64,000 nt of DNA from CAZAYY01 sp964489525 (GTDB lineage Bacteria > Chloroflexota > Anaerolineae > Anaerolineales > JABWBV01). The translations under genes were made by a program, and so were the position numbers. Location of the stretch: assembly GCA_964489525.1 (NCBI GenBank), contig CAZAYY010000017.1, forward strand, positions 23,286-87,285, given 5' to 3'. Below the pieces are notes generated by a model. That model was not told the origin of the DNA. It did no database searches and saw only the letters and a program-made list of their open reading frames with translations. The stretch's first letter is position 1. Each line of letters starts with the position of its first letter. This document shows positions 41,890 through 50,171 of the stretch, in pieces.

Positions 41890-42375
41890 ATGCAGCACTT
41901 ATGGTCCCCCTGGCGTATGACATATATTACCGGAGAAACGAAAGAAGAAGGCTGCGTGTTCTGCAATTTGTTGCAGCGCAGCGATGGGCAAGACAACCTG
42001 GTGGTTCACCGGGGTGAAAGTGCTTTTGTCATGCTCAATCGCTTCCCGTATACCAGCGGGCATGTCATGGTTCTCCCCTACGCACACCAGAGCACCCTGG
42101 ATGCACTAACCCCCGCCACCCGGGCAGAGATGATGGAGCTTGCCACCCGTGTCACCCTTGTGTTAGGCCGGGTGTATCGGGCCCAGGGGTTTAACATTGG
42201 CATTAACCAGGGGGATGCAGCCGGGGCCGGGATTGCGCCCCATATCCATTTGCATATTGTGCCGCGCTGGAGCGGTGATACCAATTTTATGACCGCAATT
42301 GGCAGCACCCGGGTCTTACCCGAAGCTCTTGAAGACAGCTGGCAGCGCATCAAAGAGGCCTGGGAGGCAGGTTAG
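41890..42375 (+). CDS. HIT-family nucleotide-binding hydrolase
   Basis: The 161-residue protein has the histidine triad HIHLHIVPRW near residue 118 and an N-terminal cysteine pair CVFC that, with further histidines, may bind zinc as in many bacterial HIT proteins. The hydrolase acts on AMP-linked or dinucleoside polyphosphate substrates. A TAAAAT box is just upstream of the start. It is the first of a run of plus-strand genes up to 47201. Confidence 0.94.
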   Translation: MQHLWSPWRMTYITGETKEEGCVFCNLLQRSDGQDNLVVHRGESAFVMLNRFPYTSGHVMVLPYAHQSTLDALTPATRAEMMELATRVTLVLGRVYRAQGFNIGINQGDAAGAGIAPHIHLHIVPRWSGDTNFMTAIGSTRVLPEALEDSWQRIKEAWEAG

Positions 42376-42382
42376 GCAAGCC

Positions 42383-43483
42383 ATGTTTCGCAGCCATTTG
42401 ATTATGAAAATGCTTGCGTTGGCCTGGCTTGGGTTATTGATTGCCAACCTGTGTGGGTTGGCCCAGGTTGTGCAAAACCCTGATTCCCTCACCCAGCCGC
42501 CTCAATCCCCCGGTGAGCAAACCTCGGTTAACCAGGCTCCGCTGGATGATTGGCTCGAAGTGTTTTTTACGATTCCAGACCCCAACGCAACCCGCGGCGG
42601 GCCAGATGGTGCGCTGGCTGCCGCCATCGACCAGGCCCAAACCAGCGTAGATATGGCTGCATATGACCTGAACCTGTGGAGCGTGCGCGATGCTTTGCTT
42701 GCAGCCCACCAGCGTGGGGTGCGAGTAAGGTTGGTGACCGAATCCGAAAACGACACCCGGGAAGTTTCCCAACTGGAGCAGGTAGGCATCCCCGTTGTGC
42801 GAGACAACGGCGAAGGACTGATGCATCATAAATTTACCGTCATTGATGGGCAGGAAGTCTGGACAGGCAGCATGAACTACACCCTGGGTGGAGCCTACCG
42901 CAACCATGAAAATCTGCTCCGGCTGCGCTCCCCCGAATTGGCTGCGCTGTATACGATTGAATTTGAAGAGATGTATACGAACCGCCGTTTTGGTGAAAGG
43001 TCGCTGGCCAACACACCCGCACATATCTTAGAGATCAATGGTGTCCTTGTGGAAGTCTATTTCTCGCCGGATGACGGTGTGGCTGGGCGGCTGGTTGAGC
43101 TGCTGGAAGGTGCACAAGAAAGCATTGTGTTCATGGCCTTTTCTTTCACCAATGACGACCTGGCTGACGCCATTTTAGACCAGGCCGCAGCAGGGATCAC
43201 TATCGCCGGGGTGATGGATGCGGGGCAAATCGGCAGCAACACCGGTGGAGATTTTGAACGGTTCACCGCTGCCGGGCTGGATGTTTTCTCAGATGCCAGC
43301 GCAGGCGCAATGCACCACAAAGTGTTGGTGATTGATGAAAGAATTGTGGTGACTGGTTCGTACAATTTCTCGCGCAGCGCGGAGACACGCAACGATGAAA
43401 ACGTGGTCATTATCGATCATCCAGAAATTGCCAACCTTTTCCTAGAAGAATTTCAACAGTTGGCATCTCAAGCCAACCCATAA
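42383..43483 (+). CDS. exported phospholipase D-superfamily protein
   Basis: The 366-residue protein has an N-terminal signal or anchor (about 9-27) and two HKD motifs in one chain: HHKFTVID with a following GSMN, and HHKVLVID with GSYNFSRSAETRNDEN. Two HKD motifs in one chain form one active site, as in phospholipase D, cardiolipin synthase-like and Nuc-like enzymes. Substrate (phospholipid or nucleic acid) is not decidable. The ATG at 42383 lies 7 bases after the HIT stop. The HerA-like gene follows 18 bases downstream. Confidence 0.9.
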   Translation: MFRSHLIMKMLALAWLGLLIANLCGLAQVVQNPDSLTQPPQSPGEQTSVNQAPLDDWLEVFFTIPDPNATRGGPDGALAAAIDQAQTSVDMAAYDLNLWSVRDALLAAHQRGVRVRLVTESENDTREVSQLEQVGIPVVRDNGEGLMHHKFTVIDGQEVWTGSMNYTLGGAYRNHENLLRLRSPELAALYTIEFEEMYTNRRFGERSLANTPAHILEINGVLVEVYFSPDDGVAGRLVELLEGAQESIVFMAFSFTNDDLADAILDQAAAGITIAGVMDAGQIGSNTGGDFERFTAAGLDVFSDASAGAMHHKVLVIDERIVVTGSYNFSRSAETRNDENVVIIDHPEIANLFLEEFQQLASQANP

Positions 43484-43501
43484 TCGTAAAAGGAGATGCA
43501 C

Positions 43502-46045
43502 ATGATGGACACAAAGGGAAAATTTTACCTGGGAAAACAAACCGCCTCCCCTGGCCAGGGTTCCCAGGACGGAGTGCCTGTGCTGTATAAACCGGACGAC
43601 CTGATGACGCACGCCGTGGTTGTTGGCATGACGGGTTCCGGAAAAACCGGCCTGTGTGTTTCTATGCTCGAAGAGGCGGCTTTGAACAACCTGCCAGCCA
43701 TCATGATTGACCCAAAAGGCGATATCACCAATCTGCTGCTCCACTTCCCCGACCTTTTGCCGCAAGATTTTCAACCCTGGGTCAATGCCGACGAAGCCCG
43801 GCGGGAGGGCATTTCGGTCGAGCAGGCGGCCGAGACCATTGCTGCTCGCTGGCGCAAAGGCCTGGAAGAATGGGAAATTACCCCGGATCGGATGCGTGCC
43901 TTGCAAAATGCCGTTCACTTTTCCATTTACACCCCGGGTTCGGAAGCTGGGCTGCCCATCAGCATCCTGGCCTCTCTAAAAGTTCCTGAAATCCCCTGGG
44001 CTGAAAACGCAGAAATTTTGCGCGAACGCATTTCGGGCACGGTGACTGCCCTCCTCGGTTTGGTGGGTATGGAAGAAGTGGACCCGGTGCGCTCACGCGA
44101 ACACATTTTGCTTTCAAATATTTTTGAAAATGCCTGGAGCAAAGGCAAAGACCTGCAGTTAGACGACCTGATTTTGCAGGTGCAAACCCCGCCTTTCCAG
44201 AAGCTGGGTATTTTCGACATCAACCAGTTCTTCCCAGAGAAAGACCGCTTTGGCCTGGCCATGCTGCTGAACAACATCCTGGCTTCACCGGGTTTTCAAA
44301 GTTGGATCCAGGGCGAGCCGTTGGACATTCCCAGCCTGTTGTTTGCGCCGGATGGCTGCCCCCGCCACACTGTCTTTTATATTGCCCACCTGAGCGATAC
44401 CGAGCGCATGTTCTTTGTCACGCTGCTCTATTCTTCCATCGAAACCTGGATGCGCACGCAGAGCGGCACAACCAGCCTGCGCGCCCTGGTGTATTTCGAT
44501 GAAATCTTTGGCTACCTGCCGCCCTCGCGCAACCCACCTTCCAAAACACCCATTTTGCGCATGCTCAAACAAGCCCGTGCCTTTGGGGTTGGGCTTGTCC
44601 TGGTCACCCAAAACCCGGTAGACCTGGATTATAAAGCCCTGGCCAATGCTGGGTCGTGGTTCATTGGCAAACTGCAAACCGAACGCGATAAACAGCGCCT
44701 TTTGGATGGCCTGGAAGGGGCCGCTGCGGGCAGTATGGACCGTGGAGAATACAACGACCTGCTGTCCAACCTGGGCAAGCGGGTTTTCTTGTTGCATAAT
44801 GTCCACGCTTCCCGCCCGATTTTGTTCCAAACCCGTTGGGCCATGAACTACCTGGCTGGTCCGCTTTCCCGCCCGCAAATTGTGGAGCTCAACCGCCTGA
44901 AAGGTGTTGAAAAAGTTTCGCAAATTTCCACCCGTCCCGCTGCCTCCACCCCCGCTGCTCCGGCTGTGGGTGGATATGCCGCCCCATCCCCCGCCCCGGT
45001 TACCGGGCATGTGCAGCCGGTTGTGCAAGAGCATGGGTTAAAAACCCGCCCGGCGATCCCTGCAGGGGTAGATGAATATTTCCTGCCCAACAACCTGACG
45101 CTCAGCCAGGCCGCCCGCCAGGCCAGGCGCTCACTGCCTGCAGATGCCTCGCAGGCAGCTATTCTGTACCGTCCGGTTCTGCTGGCCCAGGCCCAAATCC
45201 GCTATGCCAACCGAAAATACAACCTGGACACCCTCCAACCTATGACGGTTTTGATTGAAGAACCCGACCCGCGTGGGCTGATTCAGTGGGAAGAGTACGA
45301 AGCCCCGCTGGTGGACCGGCGCACCCTGGACCGTGGCCCGGTGCCGCAGGCTCGCTTTACCACCCTCACCGCACCCTTTACCGAGCCAAAGGCCATGAAC
45401 TCCCTGCGAACTGCCTTTGTGGATTGGCTTTTCCGCACGGCCACGGTGACTGTCCGGGCGCACACCCAATTGGGTGTTTTTGCCGGGCCAGAGGTTTCGC
45501 AGGCCGATTTCCGCAGGCAGTGCAGCGAAGCCGCCCGCACCCAACGCGCCGCTGAAATTGATAAGATTACCCAGGCTTATGCCCGAAAATTGACCCCGCT
45601 GAGCAACCGCCTGGATCGCGAAATTCGCAAACTCGAAGAAAACAAAGTTGAGCTGCAAGAGCGCAAGATGGAAGAATATGGCACCCATGCTGAAAATTTG
45701 TTAGGCTTGTTTTCCGGGCGCAAACGCCGCCTGAGCACTTCGCTTTCCAAGCGCCGTATGACCCAACAAACCAAGGTCGAGATGGATCAGTTGGAGATTA
45801 CTATCAAAAATCTTGAATCCGAAATTGCCGACCTGCAGAAGGAGAGCAAGCTGGAAATTGAGGCTGCCGAAGCCCGGTGGGTGGACATTGTGGATAACGT
45901 TGAAGAGATTGAAATCCGTCCGCTGAAGAAAGATATCTTGCCCGAATTTTTTGGCCTGGCCTGGTTCCCTTATTTGCTCGTCGCAGCCAATGAAGGGCAA
46001 ATGGAGCTGCCGGGTTATGCTGTTTTTGAGCAGGCTGAAGGTTAA
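43502..46045 (+). CDS. HerA/DUF87-like ATPase with coiled coil
   Basis: Large cytoplasmic ATPase of 847 residues. Walker A GMTGSGKTGL is near residue 42 and IMIDPKGD follows, with LVYFDEIFGYLPP as Walker B and the conserved LVTQNPVDLDYKAL switch, the plan of HerA-type translocases. Residues about 480-530 form a proline/alanine-rich linker. A long charged helical segment at about 670-790 is a likely coiled coil. C-terminal region ends in a short hydrophobic patch. Start choice: an SD of AAAGGAG precedes two ATGs (43502 and 43505). A DNA-translocating role is inferred from the family; the pairing with a secreted PLD enzyme is unexplained. Confidence 0.85.
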   Translation: MMDTKGKFYLGKQTASPGQGSQDGVPVLYKPDDLMTHAVVVGMTGSGKTGLCVSMLEEAALNNLPAIMIDPKGDITNLLLHFPDLLPQDFQPWVNADEARREGISVEQAAETIAARWRKGLEEWEITPDRMRALQNAVHFSIYTPGSEAGLPISILASLKVPEIPWAENAEILRERISGTVTALLGLVGMEEVDPVRSREHILLSNIFENAWSKGKDLQLDDLILQVQTPPFQKLGIFDINQFFPEKDRFGLAMLLNNILASPGFQSWIQGEPLDIPSLLFAPDGCPRHTVFYIAHLSDTERMFFVTLLYSSIETWMRTQSGTTSLRALVYFDEIFGYLPPSRNPPSKTPILRMLKQARAFGVGLVLVTQNPVDLDYKALANAGSWFIGKLQTERDKQRLLDGLEGAAAGSMDRGEYNDLLSNLGKRVFLLHNVHASRPILFQTRWAMNYLAGPLSRPQIVELNRLKGVEKVSQISTRPAASTPAAPAVGGYAAPSPAPVTGHVQPVVQEHGLKTRPAIPAGVDEYFLPNNLTLSQAARQARRSLPADASQAAILYRPVLLAQAQIRYANRKYNLDTLQPMTVLIEEPDPRGLIQWEEYEAPLVDRRTLDRGPVPQARFTTLTAPFTEPKAMNSLRTAFVDWLFRTATVTVRAHTQLGVFAGPEVSQADFRRQCSEAARTQRAAEIDKITQAYARKLTPLSNRLDREIRKLEENKVELQERKMEEYGTHAENLLGLFSGRKRRLSTSLSKRRMTQQTKVEMDQLEITIKNLESEIADLQKESKLEIEAAEARWVDIVDNVEEIEIRPLKKDILPEFFGLAWFPYLLVAANEGQMELPGYAVFEQAEG

Positions 46046-46047
46046 GG

Positions 46048-46662
46048 ATGGGCAATTGGCTCTCCCCAAGCCTGGTGCTGCTGGCGGTTGGCCTTTATGG
46101 TGGGCTGCATTCTTTCCTGGCTTCTTTTTTCAGCAAAGCCTGGGCTCGCCAAAAGTTTGGACCGGCTGCTGACAGGTATTACCGGCTGGTGTTCAATCTG
46201 GTTGGGTTGGTTACCCTGCTGCCTGTGCTGGCATTGGTGCTTTTTCTGCCAGACCAGCCGCTGTATCGCTTCCCCACTCCCTGGGATTGGTTGGGATATG
46301 CCCTGCAGGCAGGGGGTGTGGTGATGTTGGTTGCCGGGGTTTTGCATACCGATGCCTGGGCGTTTCTGGGGCTGCGCCAGCTTACCACAGCCGACCCAAC
46401 CGCCCCAGAACGCCTGGTGGTGCACGGTTTGTATTCCTGGGTGCGCCATCCTTTGTATACCGCCGGGCTGCTTTTCATGTGGGGGACGCCAGCCATGTCT
46501 GCCAACCTGTTTGCGGCTTACCTTGGCCTTTCCATTTACCTGTATATTGGGGCGGTGTTTGAAGAGCGCAAACTGCTGCGGGTGTTTGGCCAGGAGTACG
46601 CGGCATACCGGGCACGGGTGCCCATGCTGATTCCTGGCATAAAGTTCGGGGCAAAGCCGTGA
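46048..46662 (+). CDS. isoprenylcysteine methyltransferase/NnrU-like membrane protein
   Basis: The 204-residue protein has about five membrane spans and the C-terminal signature of PEMT/ICMT-type methyltransferases: GLYSWVRHPLYTAGL then FEERKLLRVFGQEYAAYRAR, with the RHP and EE residues for S-adenosylmethionine binding. The methyl acceptor is unknown. It starts 2 bases after the HerA-like gene and its stop overlaps the next start. Confidence 0.85.
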   Translation: MGNWLSPSLVLLAVGLYGGLHSFLASFFSKAWARQKFGPAADRYYRLVFNLVGLVTLLPVLALVLFLPDQPLYRFPTPWDWLGYALQAGGVVMLVAGVLHTDAWAFLGLRQLTTADPTAPERLVVHGLYSWVRHPLYTAGLLFMWGTPAMSANLFAAYLGLSIYLYIGAVFEERKLLRVFGQEYAAYRARVPMLIPGIKFGAKP

Positions 46663-47201
46663 TGTTAGATTTCAAGCCCGATGTGCTGCTGCAGGCGCAA
46701 ATTCGCCAGTTGGTAAAAGAAGACCTTCCAGGATTAGAATGGGAAGGGGAATATATCCATTTTCGACGCTTGTTTCAGGATGCTTACCGCCTGGCAAGGA
46801 TGGGCAATGCAGTGCTTTGGGTGGCCACCCTGCCAGGTGCGGCGGAGGAGGGGGAGCGGATGATTGGCCAGGTTTTTGTGCAGCTAAACAGCGCCAGCCT
46901 GCACCTTGCCGATGGCTATTCGCGGGCCTACCTTTATTCCTTTCGCGTCCGGCCCGAACTTCGCAGCCTTGGCCTGGGCAGCCTGATTTTGGAAACCGCC
47001 GAAAAAGATGTTTTTAATCGCGGTTTTTCGAAAACCCTGCTGAACTGCGGCAAAGACAATCCAAACGCCCGTCGTTTTTATGAACGCCATGGCTACCGGG
47101 TGGTAGGTTCAGAACCCGGGGAATGGTCTTATTTCGACCACGAGGGTGTGCGCCGTTTTGTCAGTGAGCCAGCCTGGCGCATGGAAAAACAATTGCGCTA
47201 A
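46659..47201 (+). CDS. GNAT-family N-acetyltransferase
   Basis: The 180-residue protein has a clear GNAT core: SFRVRPELRSLGLGSLILETAE is the beta4 strand and the acetyl-CoA R-x-x-G-x-G loop, followed by LLNCGKDNPNARRFYERHGYRVVG. The acceptor cannot be predicted. ATGA overlap with the methyltransferase-like gene shows coupling. It is the last gene in this plus-strand run. Confidence 0.92.
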   Translation: MMLDFKPDVLLQAQIRQLVKEDLPGLEWEGEYIHFRRLFQDAYRLARMGNAVLWVATLPGAAEEGERMIGQVFVQLNSASLHLADGYSRAYLYSFRVRPELRSLGLGSLILETAEKDVFNRGFSKTLLNCGKDNPNARRFYERHGYRVVGSEPGEWSYFDHEGVRRFVSEPAWRMEKQLR

Positions 47202-47223
47202 TTTCAAGGCCAGGCAGCCTCAG

Positions 47224-47418
47224 TCAATCTTCGTGTTCAGCGGGGGATAGCTTGTCTGCCCCAGGCAGCATATTCGCCAGTTGTTCCGGTTTGTGAATCA
47301 GGATGGGCAGGTGCTGCGAACAAATCCAGGACGATTGCCCGCGAAATAATACGGTAAGCAAAGGAACGATTTCACTGGTTTGTCCACAGGCCAGGCATCG
47401 GGGGGTTTCAGGTTTCAT
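47224..47418 (-). CDS. small zinc-finger-like protein
   Basis: The 64-residue protein has a CxxC (CLACGQ) near residue 8 and a CSQH about 25 residues later, a likely C2-CH zinc site, with no membrane segment. Its function is not known. The ATG at 47418 follows GGAG on the minus strand; an open extension upstream reads through the promoter region of the next gene. Convergent with the GNAT gene. Confidence 0.6.
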   Translation of the reverse strand: MKPETPRCLACGQTSEIVPLLTVLFRGQSSWICSQHLPILIHKPEQLANMLPGADKLSPAEHED

Positions 47419-47582
47419 TGGTATGCTCCAAAATAATTGTGGTTGTCTTTTCCACCCGACCTTCTGGGCGGCAGTAACAGGCATAAGGCGGGGGTCACGC
47501 AAGTTTACTGTACTTCAATAAGAATGTAAAGCACGCCAGGATATCCCCACCCTGTCCCCGGTCTCCGGTCCTCCGTCTCCCA

Positions 47583-47704
47583 TTTTCCCATGATACAATT
47601 CTCCCCGGTTTGTTTGCGGTTTTACTGCGGTTATCCGCATGTTTACCCGAGTTATCCACAGTTTTTGTGCAGTTATCCACAGGTCATACGTTCTGTGTGG
47701 AAAA
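47583..47704. other. phased DnaA-box array before the DUF92 gene
   Basis: TTATCCGCA at 47631, and two perfect TTATCCACA at 47652 and 47673, are spaced exactly 21 bp, all on one strand. TTTTCCACA on the minus strand at 47696-47704 and TTTTCCCAT at 47583-47591 flank them. The gap of about 290 bp holds nothing else. Because the plus-strand run ends before it and minus genes follow, it looks less like an origin by gene orientation than the 1-kb cluster and may be a DnaA-controlled promoter. Confidence 0.55.
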
Positions 47705-47707
47705 AAT

Positions 47708-48520
47708 ATGGAAATTAACCTGGCTCAACTGATCATTGGCGCTGCCTTGGGTGTTTTGGTAGCCCTGGCAGCCTGGAAAGCCCATACCCTCACCCCCAGC
47801 GGTGCGGTTGCTGCGGCGGTTACCGGCGGCCTGCTGTTTGGCCTGGGCGGCTGGAAATGGGCGCTGCTGTTGTTGGCGTTTTTTATTTCTTCCAGCGGTC
47901 TCTCCAAAACTTTCAAGCGCCAAAAACAGGGTTTGAACGAAAAGTTTTCCAAAGGCTCGCAGCGCGACTGGGCGCAGGTGTTCGCCAATGGCGGTGTGGG
48001 TGCGCTGCTGGTCTTGGTGCACACTGCGCTGCCTGAGGCAGATTGGCCCTGGTTGGCCTATGCAGGTACACTGGCAGCGGTCAACGCCGACACCTGGGCC
48101 ACAGAGCTGGGTGTGCTCAGCCGCAGCCAGCCCCGCCTGGTCACCAACTTCAGGCTGGTTGAAAGAGGGGTTTCGGGGGCCATCAGCCTGGAAGGTTCGC
48201 TGGCCGCCCTGGCCGGGGCGGGGTTCATTGGCCTATTGGGGTTGGTTGGGGTTGAGCCAGGGCTGCGCCTGGGGGCGTTTGTGCTGGTTGCCCTGGCAGG
48301 CTTTGGTGCGGCGTTGTTGGATTCTTACCTTGGGGCAACCATCCAGGCGATTTTTCACTGCCCGGCATGCGACAAAGAGACCGAACGCCACCCGCTGCAT
48401 ACCTGCGGTTCGGCCACCACCCTGCTGCGCGGCTGGCGTTGGTTTGACAATGACGTGGTCAATGTCGCCGCCGCCCTGGCTGGGGCGTTGGTGGCAGCAT
48501 TGGGTTGGTTGGTTTTCTAA
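47708..48520 (+). CDS. DUF92-family membrane protein
   Basis: The 270-residue integral membrane protein with about six spans matches the DUF92 (TIGR00297) family: NGGVGALLVL, YAGTLAAVNADTWATELGVLS and HHRGVSGAISLEG-like ERGVSGAISLEG, then DSYLGATIQ. A cysteine pair CPAC is present in a loop. Family role is unclear; a phytyl phosphate kinase-related function is known only for plant relatives. The ATG at 47708 has no good ribosome site. The first DnaA boxes end 26 bases upstream. Confidence 0.85.
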   Translation: MEINLAQLIIGAALGVLVALAAWKAHTLTPSGAVAAAVTGGLLFGLGGWKWALLLLAFFISSSGLSKTFKRQKQGLNEKFSKGSQRDWAQVFANGGVGALLVLVHTALPEADWPWLAYAGTLAAVNADTWATELGVLSRSQPRLVTNFRLVERGVSGAISLEGSLAALAGAGFIGLLGLVGVEPGLRLGAFVLVALAGFGAALLDSYLGATIQAIFHCPACDKETERHPLHTCGSATTLLRGWRWFDNDVVNVAAALAGALVAALGWLVF

Positions 48521-48577
48521 CCAGCCAGCGGATGGCTTGCGGGCACAGGCAAGGGCAGGGCTGTGCAGTGATTCGCC

Positions 48578-49405
48578 CTATTTCAAATAACGCAAAAAGC
48601 GCTCTGGGCTCGCCAAAAATTCGCGTGTCAGGCGCACATGCTCCAGAGAATCGTAAGCCGCTGGGTGGATCGGGGGCTCGTCAAAACTCCAGATGACTGC
48701 GCCCGGAAAAGCCATCAGAATCGGGGAATGGGTGGCAATGATAAACTGGGCATCTTGCCCGGTCATGTCTGCAAGCAGCGCTAAAAAACTCAACTGGCGC
48801 AGTGGGGAGAGAGCCGCTTCGGGTTCGTCCAGCAAATACAGCCCGCCGGGCACAAACCGTGCCTGGAAAAAGGCCAGGTAGCTTTCTCCATGCGAACGCC
48901 CATCCAAACCGCCCGCTCCATACGAATCGCGCAGGGCGCTCAGCTCGCGAGCATAGGGCATTTTGGCCATGCTGCGGGCCAGGTCGGAGCGGCCTTGGTA
49001 TTCTTCATCTACATGCTTCAGGTCATCGTGCAGTTCACTTTGAACACGGTTCACCTGGCGCACATAACCGAAAAAATCTTCTGCCCGCAGGAAAAACCCT
49101 TTGCGGGTGCGCAGTCGCCAGGTGAGCTTCATGGCAGCTGCCAGGCTGCGGGCATGGGCCAGGCTGGGGTCGGTCTGGATATTTTCACTGCCCACGGTGA
49201 TCGAGCCTGCGGCACAGGCCAGCGCTTCCAGTAAGGTGGATTTTCCAGACCCATTTTCGCCCACCAAAAACGTGATTGGACTGGTAAACTCCAGCGGCTG
49301 CCAGTGTTGGATGATGGGCAGGTTGAACGGGAAGCGGTTGTCCGGGGCTGCGGCGGTTTTCAGCGCCTGGGCGGTGAGTGTGATGGAGCGCAGGTGGATG
49401 GTCAT
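48578..49405 (-). CDS. AAA-type ATPase (ABC/SMC-like nucleotide-binding fold)
   Basis: The 275-residue protein has Walker A VGENGSGKSTLLEALA, a signature-like region and Walker B LYLLDEPEAALSP with FIIATHSP after it, the standalone AAA_23/AAA_21-like ATP-binding cassette without membrane partner. Such proteins occur in DNA repair-like or unknown roles. It is cytoplasmic; the function cannot be assigned. It converges with the DUF92 gene and is first of the minus-strand run. Confidence 0.85.
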   Translation of the reverse strand: MTIHLRSITLTAQALKTAAAPDNRFPFNLPIIQHWQPLEFTSPITFLVGENGSGKSTLLEALACAAGSITVGSENIQTDPSLAHARSLAAAMKLTWRLRTRKGFFLRAEDFFGYVRQVNRVQSELHDDLKHVDEEYQGRSDLARSMAKMPYARELSALRDSYGAGGLDGRSHGESYLAFFQARFVPGGLYLLDEPEAALSPLRQLSFLALLADMTGQDAQFIIATHSPILMAFPGAVIWSFDEPPIHPAAYDSLEHVRLTREFLASPERFLRYLK

Positions 49406-49462
49406 TGTTGGGCTGCTGCGGGGCTGCGGGCATACTCCCCAGGCAGGTGGGGGTTCGGCGGC

Positions 49463-50089
49463 TCAGGGCTGCAGCAGTTCATCATATTTGGCGCGCACAG
49501 TTTGAATATCCTGCCACATCAGCGCCTTGGGCGAGCCGGGGGCGCGGGAGGGATTGCGCAGCAGATAGGCGGGGTGGAACACGGGCATCAGCCAGCGGCC
49601 TTGCCAGTCGAACCACTGGCCGCGCAGTTTGGTGATGCCCGATTGTTGCAGCAGCGATTCGACCGCCGCGTTGCCTGAAAGCAAGATGATCACCGGGTCA
49701 ATCAGCCGGATGATTTCAAGCAGGTACGGTTTGTAATATTCAATTTCTTCGGGGGTGGGCTTGCGCAGGGGTTTGCCATCGTCGCCTGGTGGCAGCCGGA
49801 AAACCGAGTTGGTGATAAAAACATCTTTTTCCGGGTCAAACTGGGCAGCCTGCAGAATTTGGTCCAGCAGTTGGCCAGAGCGCCCGACAAAGGGTTTGCC
49901 TTGCCGGTTTTCTTCTGTGCCGGGTGCTTCGCCCACGATCATCAGGCGGGCGGCCGGGCTGCCCCGGTAGATGACCATGTTAGTCCCGGCTGCGTGGAGC
50001 GGGTCATCGGTCATGGCTTTCATGTGGCTCACTAGCGCATCCAGGGTTGCAAACCAGCTTGGTTTTTGTGAAAACAAATCTAACTGCAT
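49463..50089 (-). CDS. udg: uracil-DNA glycosylase family 4-like, without Fe-S cysteines
   Basis: Excises uracil from DNA in base-excision repair. The 208-residue protein has the family 4 core: LMIVGEAPGTEENRQGKPF at 50-68 and FHPAYLLRNP in the C-terminal loop. The chain has no cysteine at all, whereas typical family 4 members use four cysteines for a [4Fe-4S] cluster. Either a cluster-free branch or an inactive derivative is possible, though the catalytic GEAPG and HPAYLL motifs are intact. The gene lies 68 bp downstream of the polyprenyl synthase terminator. Confidence 0.82.
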   Translation of the reverse strand: MQLDLFSQKPSWFATLDALVSHMKAMTDDPLHAAGTNMVIYRGSPAARLMIVGEAPGTEENRQGKPFVGRSGQLLDQILQAAQFDPEKDVFITNSVFRLPPGDDGKPLRKPTPEEIEYYKPYLLEIIRLIDPVIILLSGNAAVESLLQQSGITKLRGQWFDWQGRWLMPVFHPAYLLRNPSRAPGSPKALMWQDIQTVRAKYDELLQP

Positions 50090-50142
50090 CCGTGTGCCTC
50101 CGCAAGAGGAATTGCTTAAATTGTATCACCAGAACCAGAAAG

Positions 50143-50171
50143 AAAAAAACCGCCGGTTTATAACCGGCGGT
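50143..50171 (-). terminator. rho-independent terminator of the polyprenyl synthase gene
   Basis: On the minus strand a 10-bp stem ACCGCCGGTT / AACCGGCGGT with 3-base loop, followed by seven T. The hairpin begins within the last codons and the stop codon lies in it. Confidence 0.9.

Noticed and set aside
42383..46045. Antiphage defence island (PLD nuclease plus HerA)
   Set aside because: The PLD-like protein carries a signal or anchor and the flanking genes are ordinary chromosomal ones; no other defence gene, integrase or composition shift is seen. It is kept only as an odd pairing.
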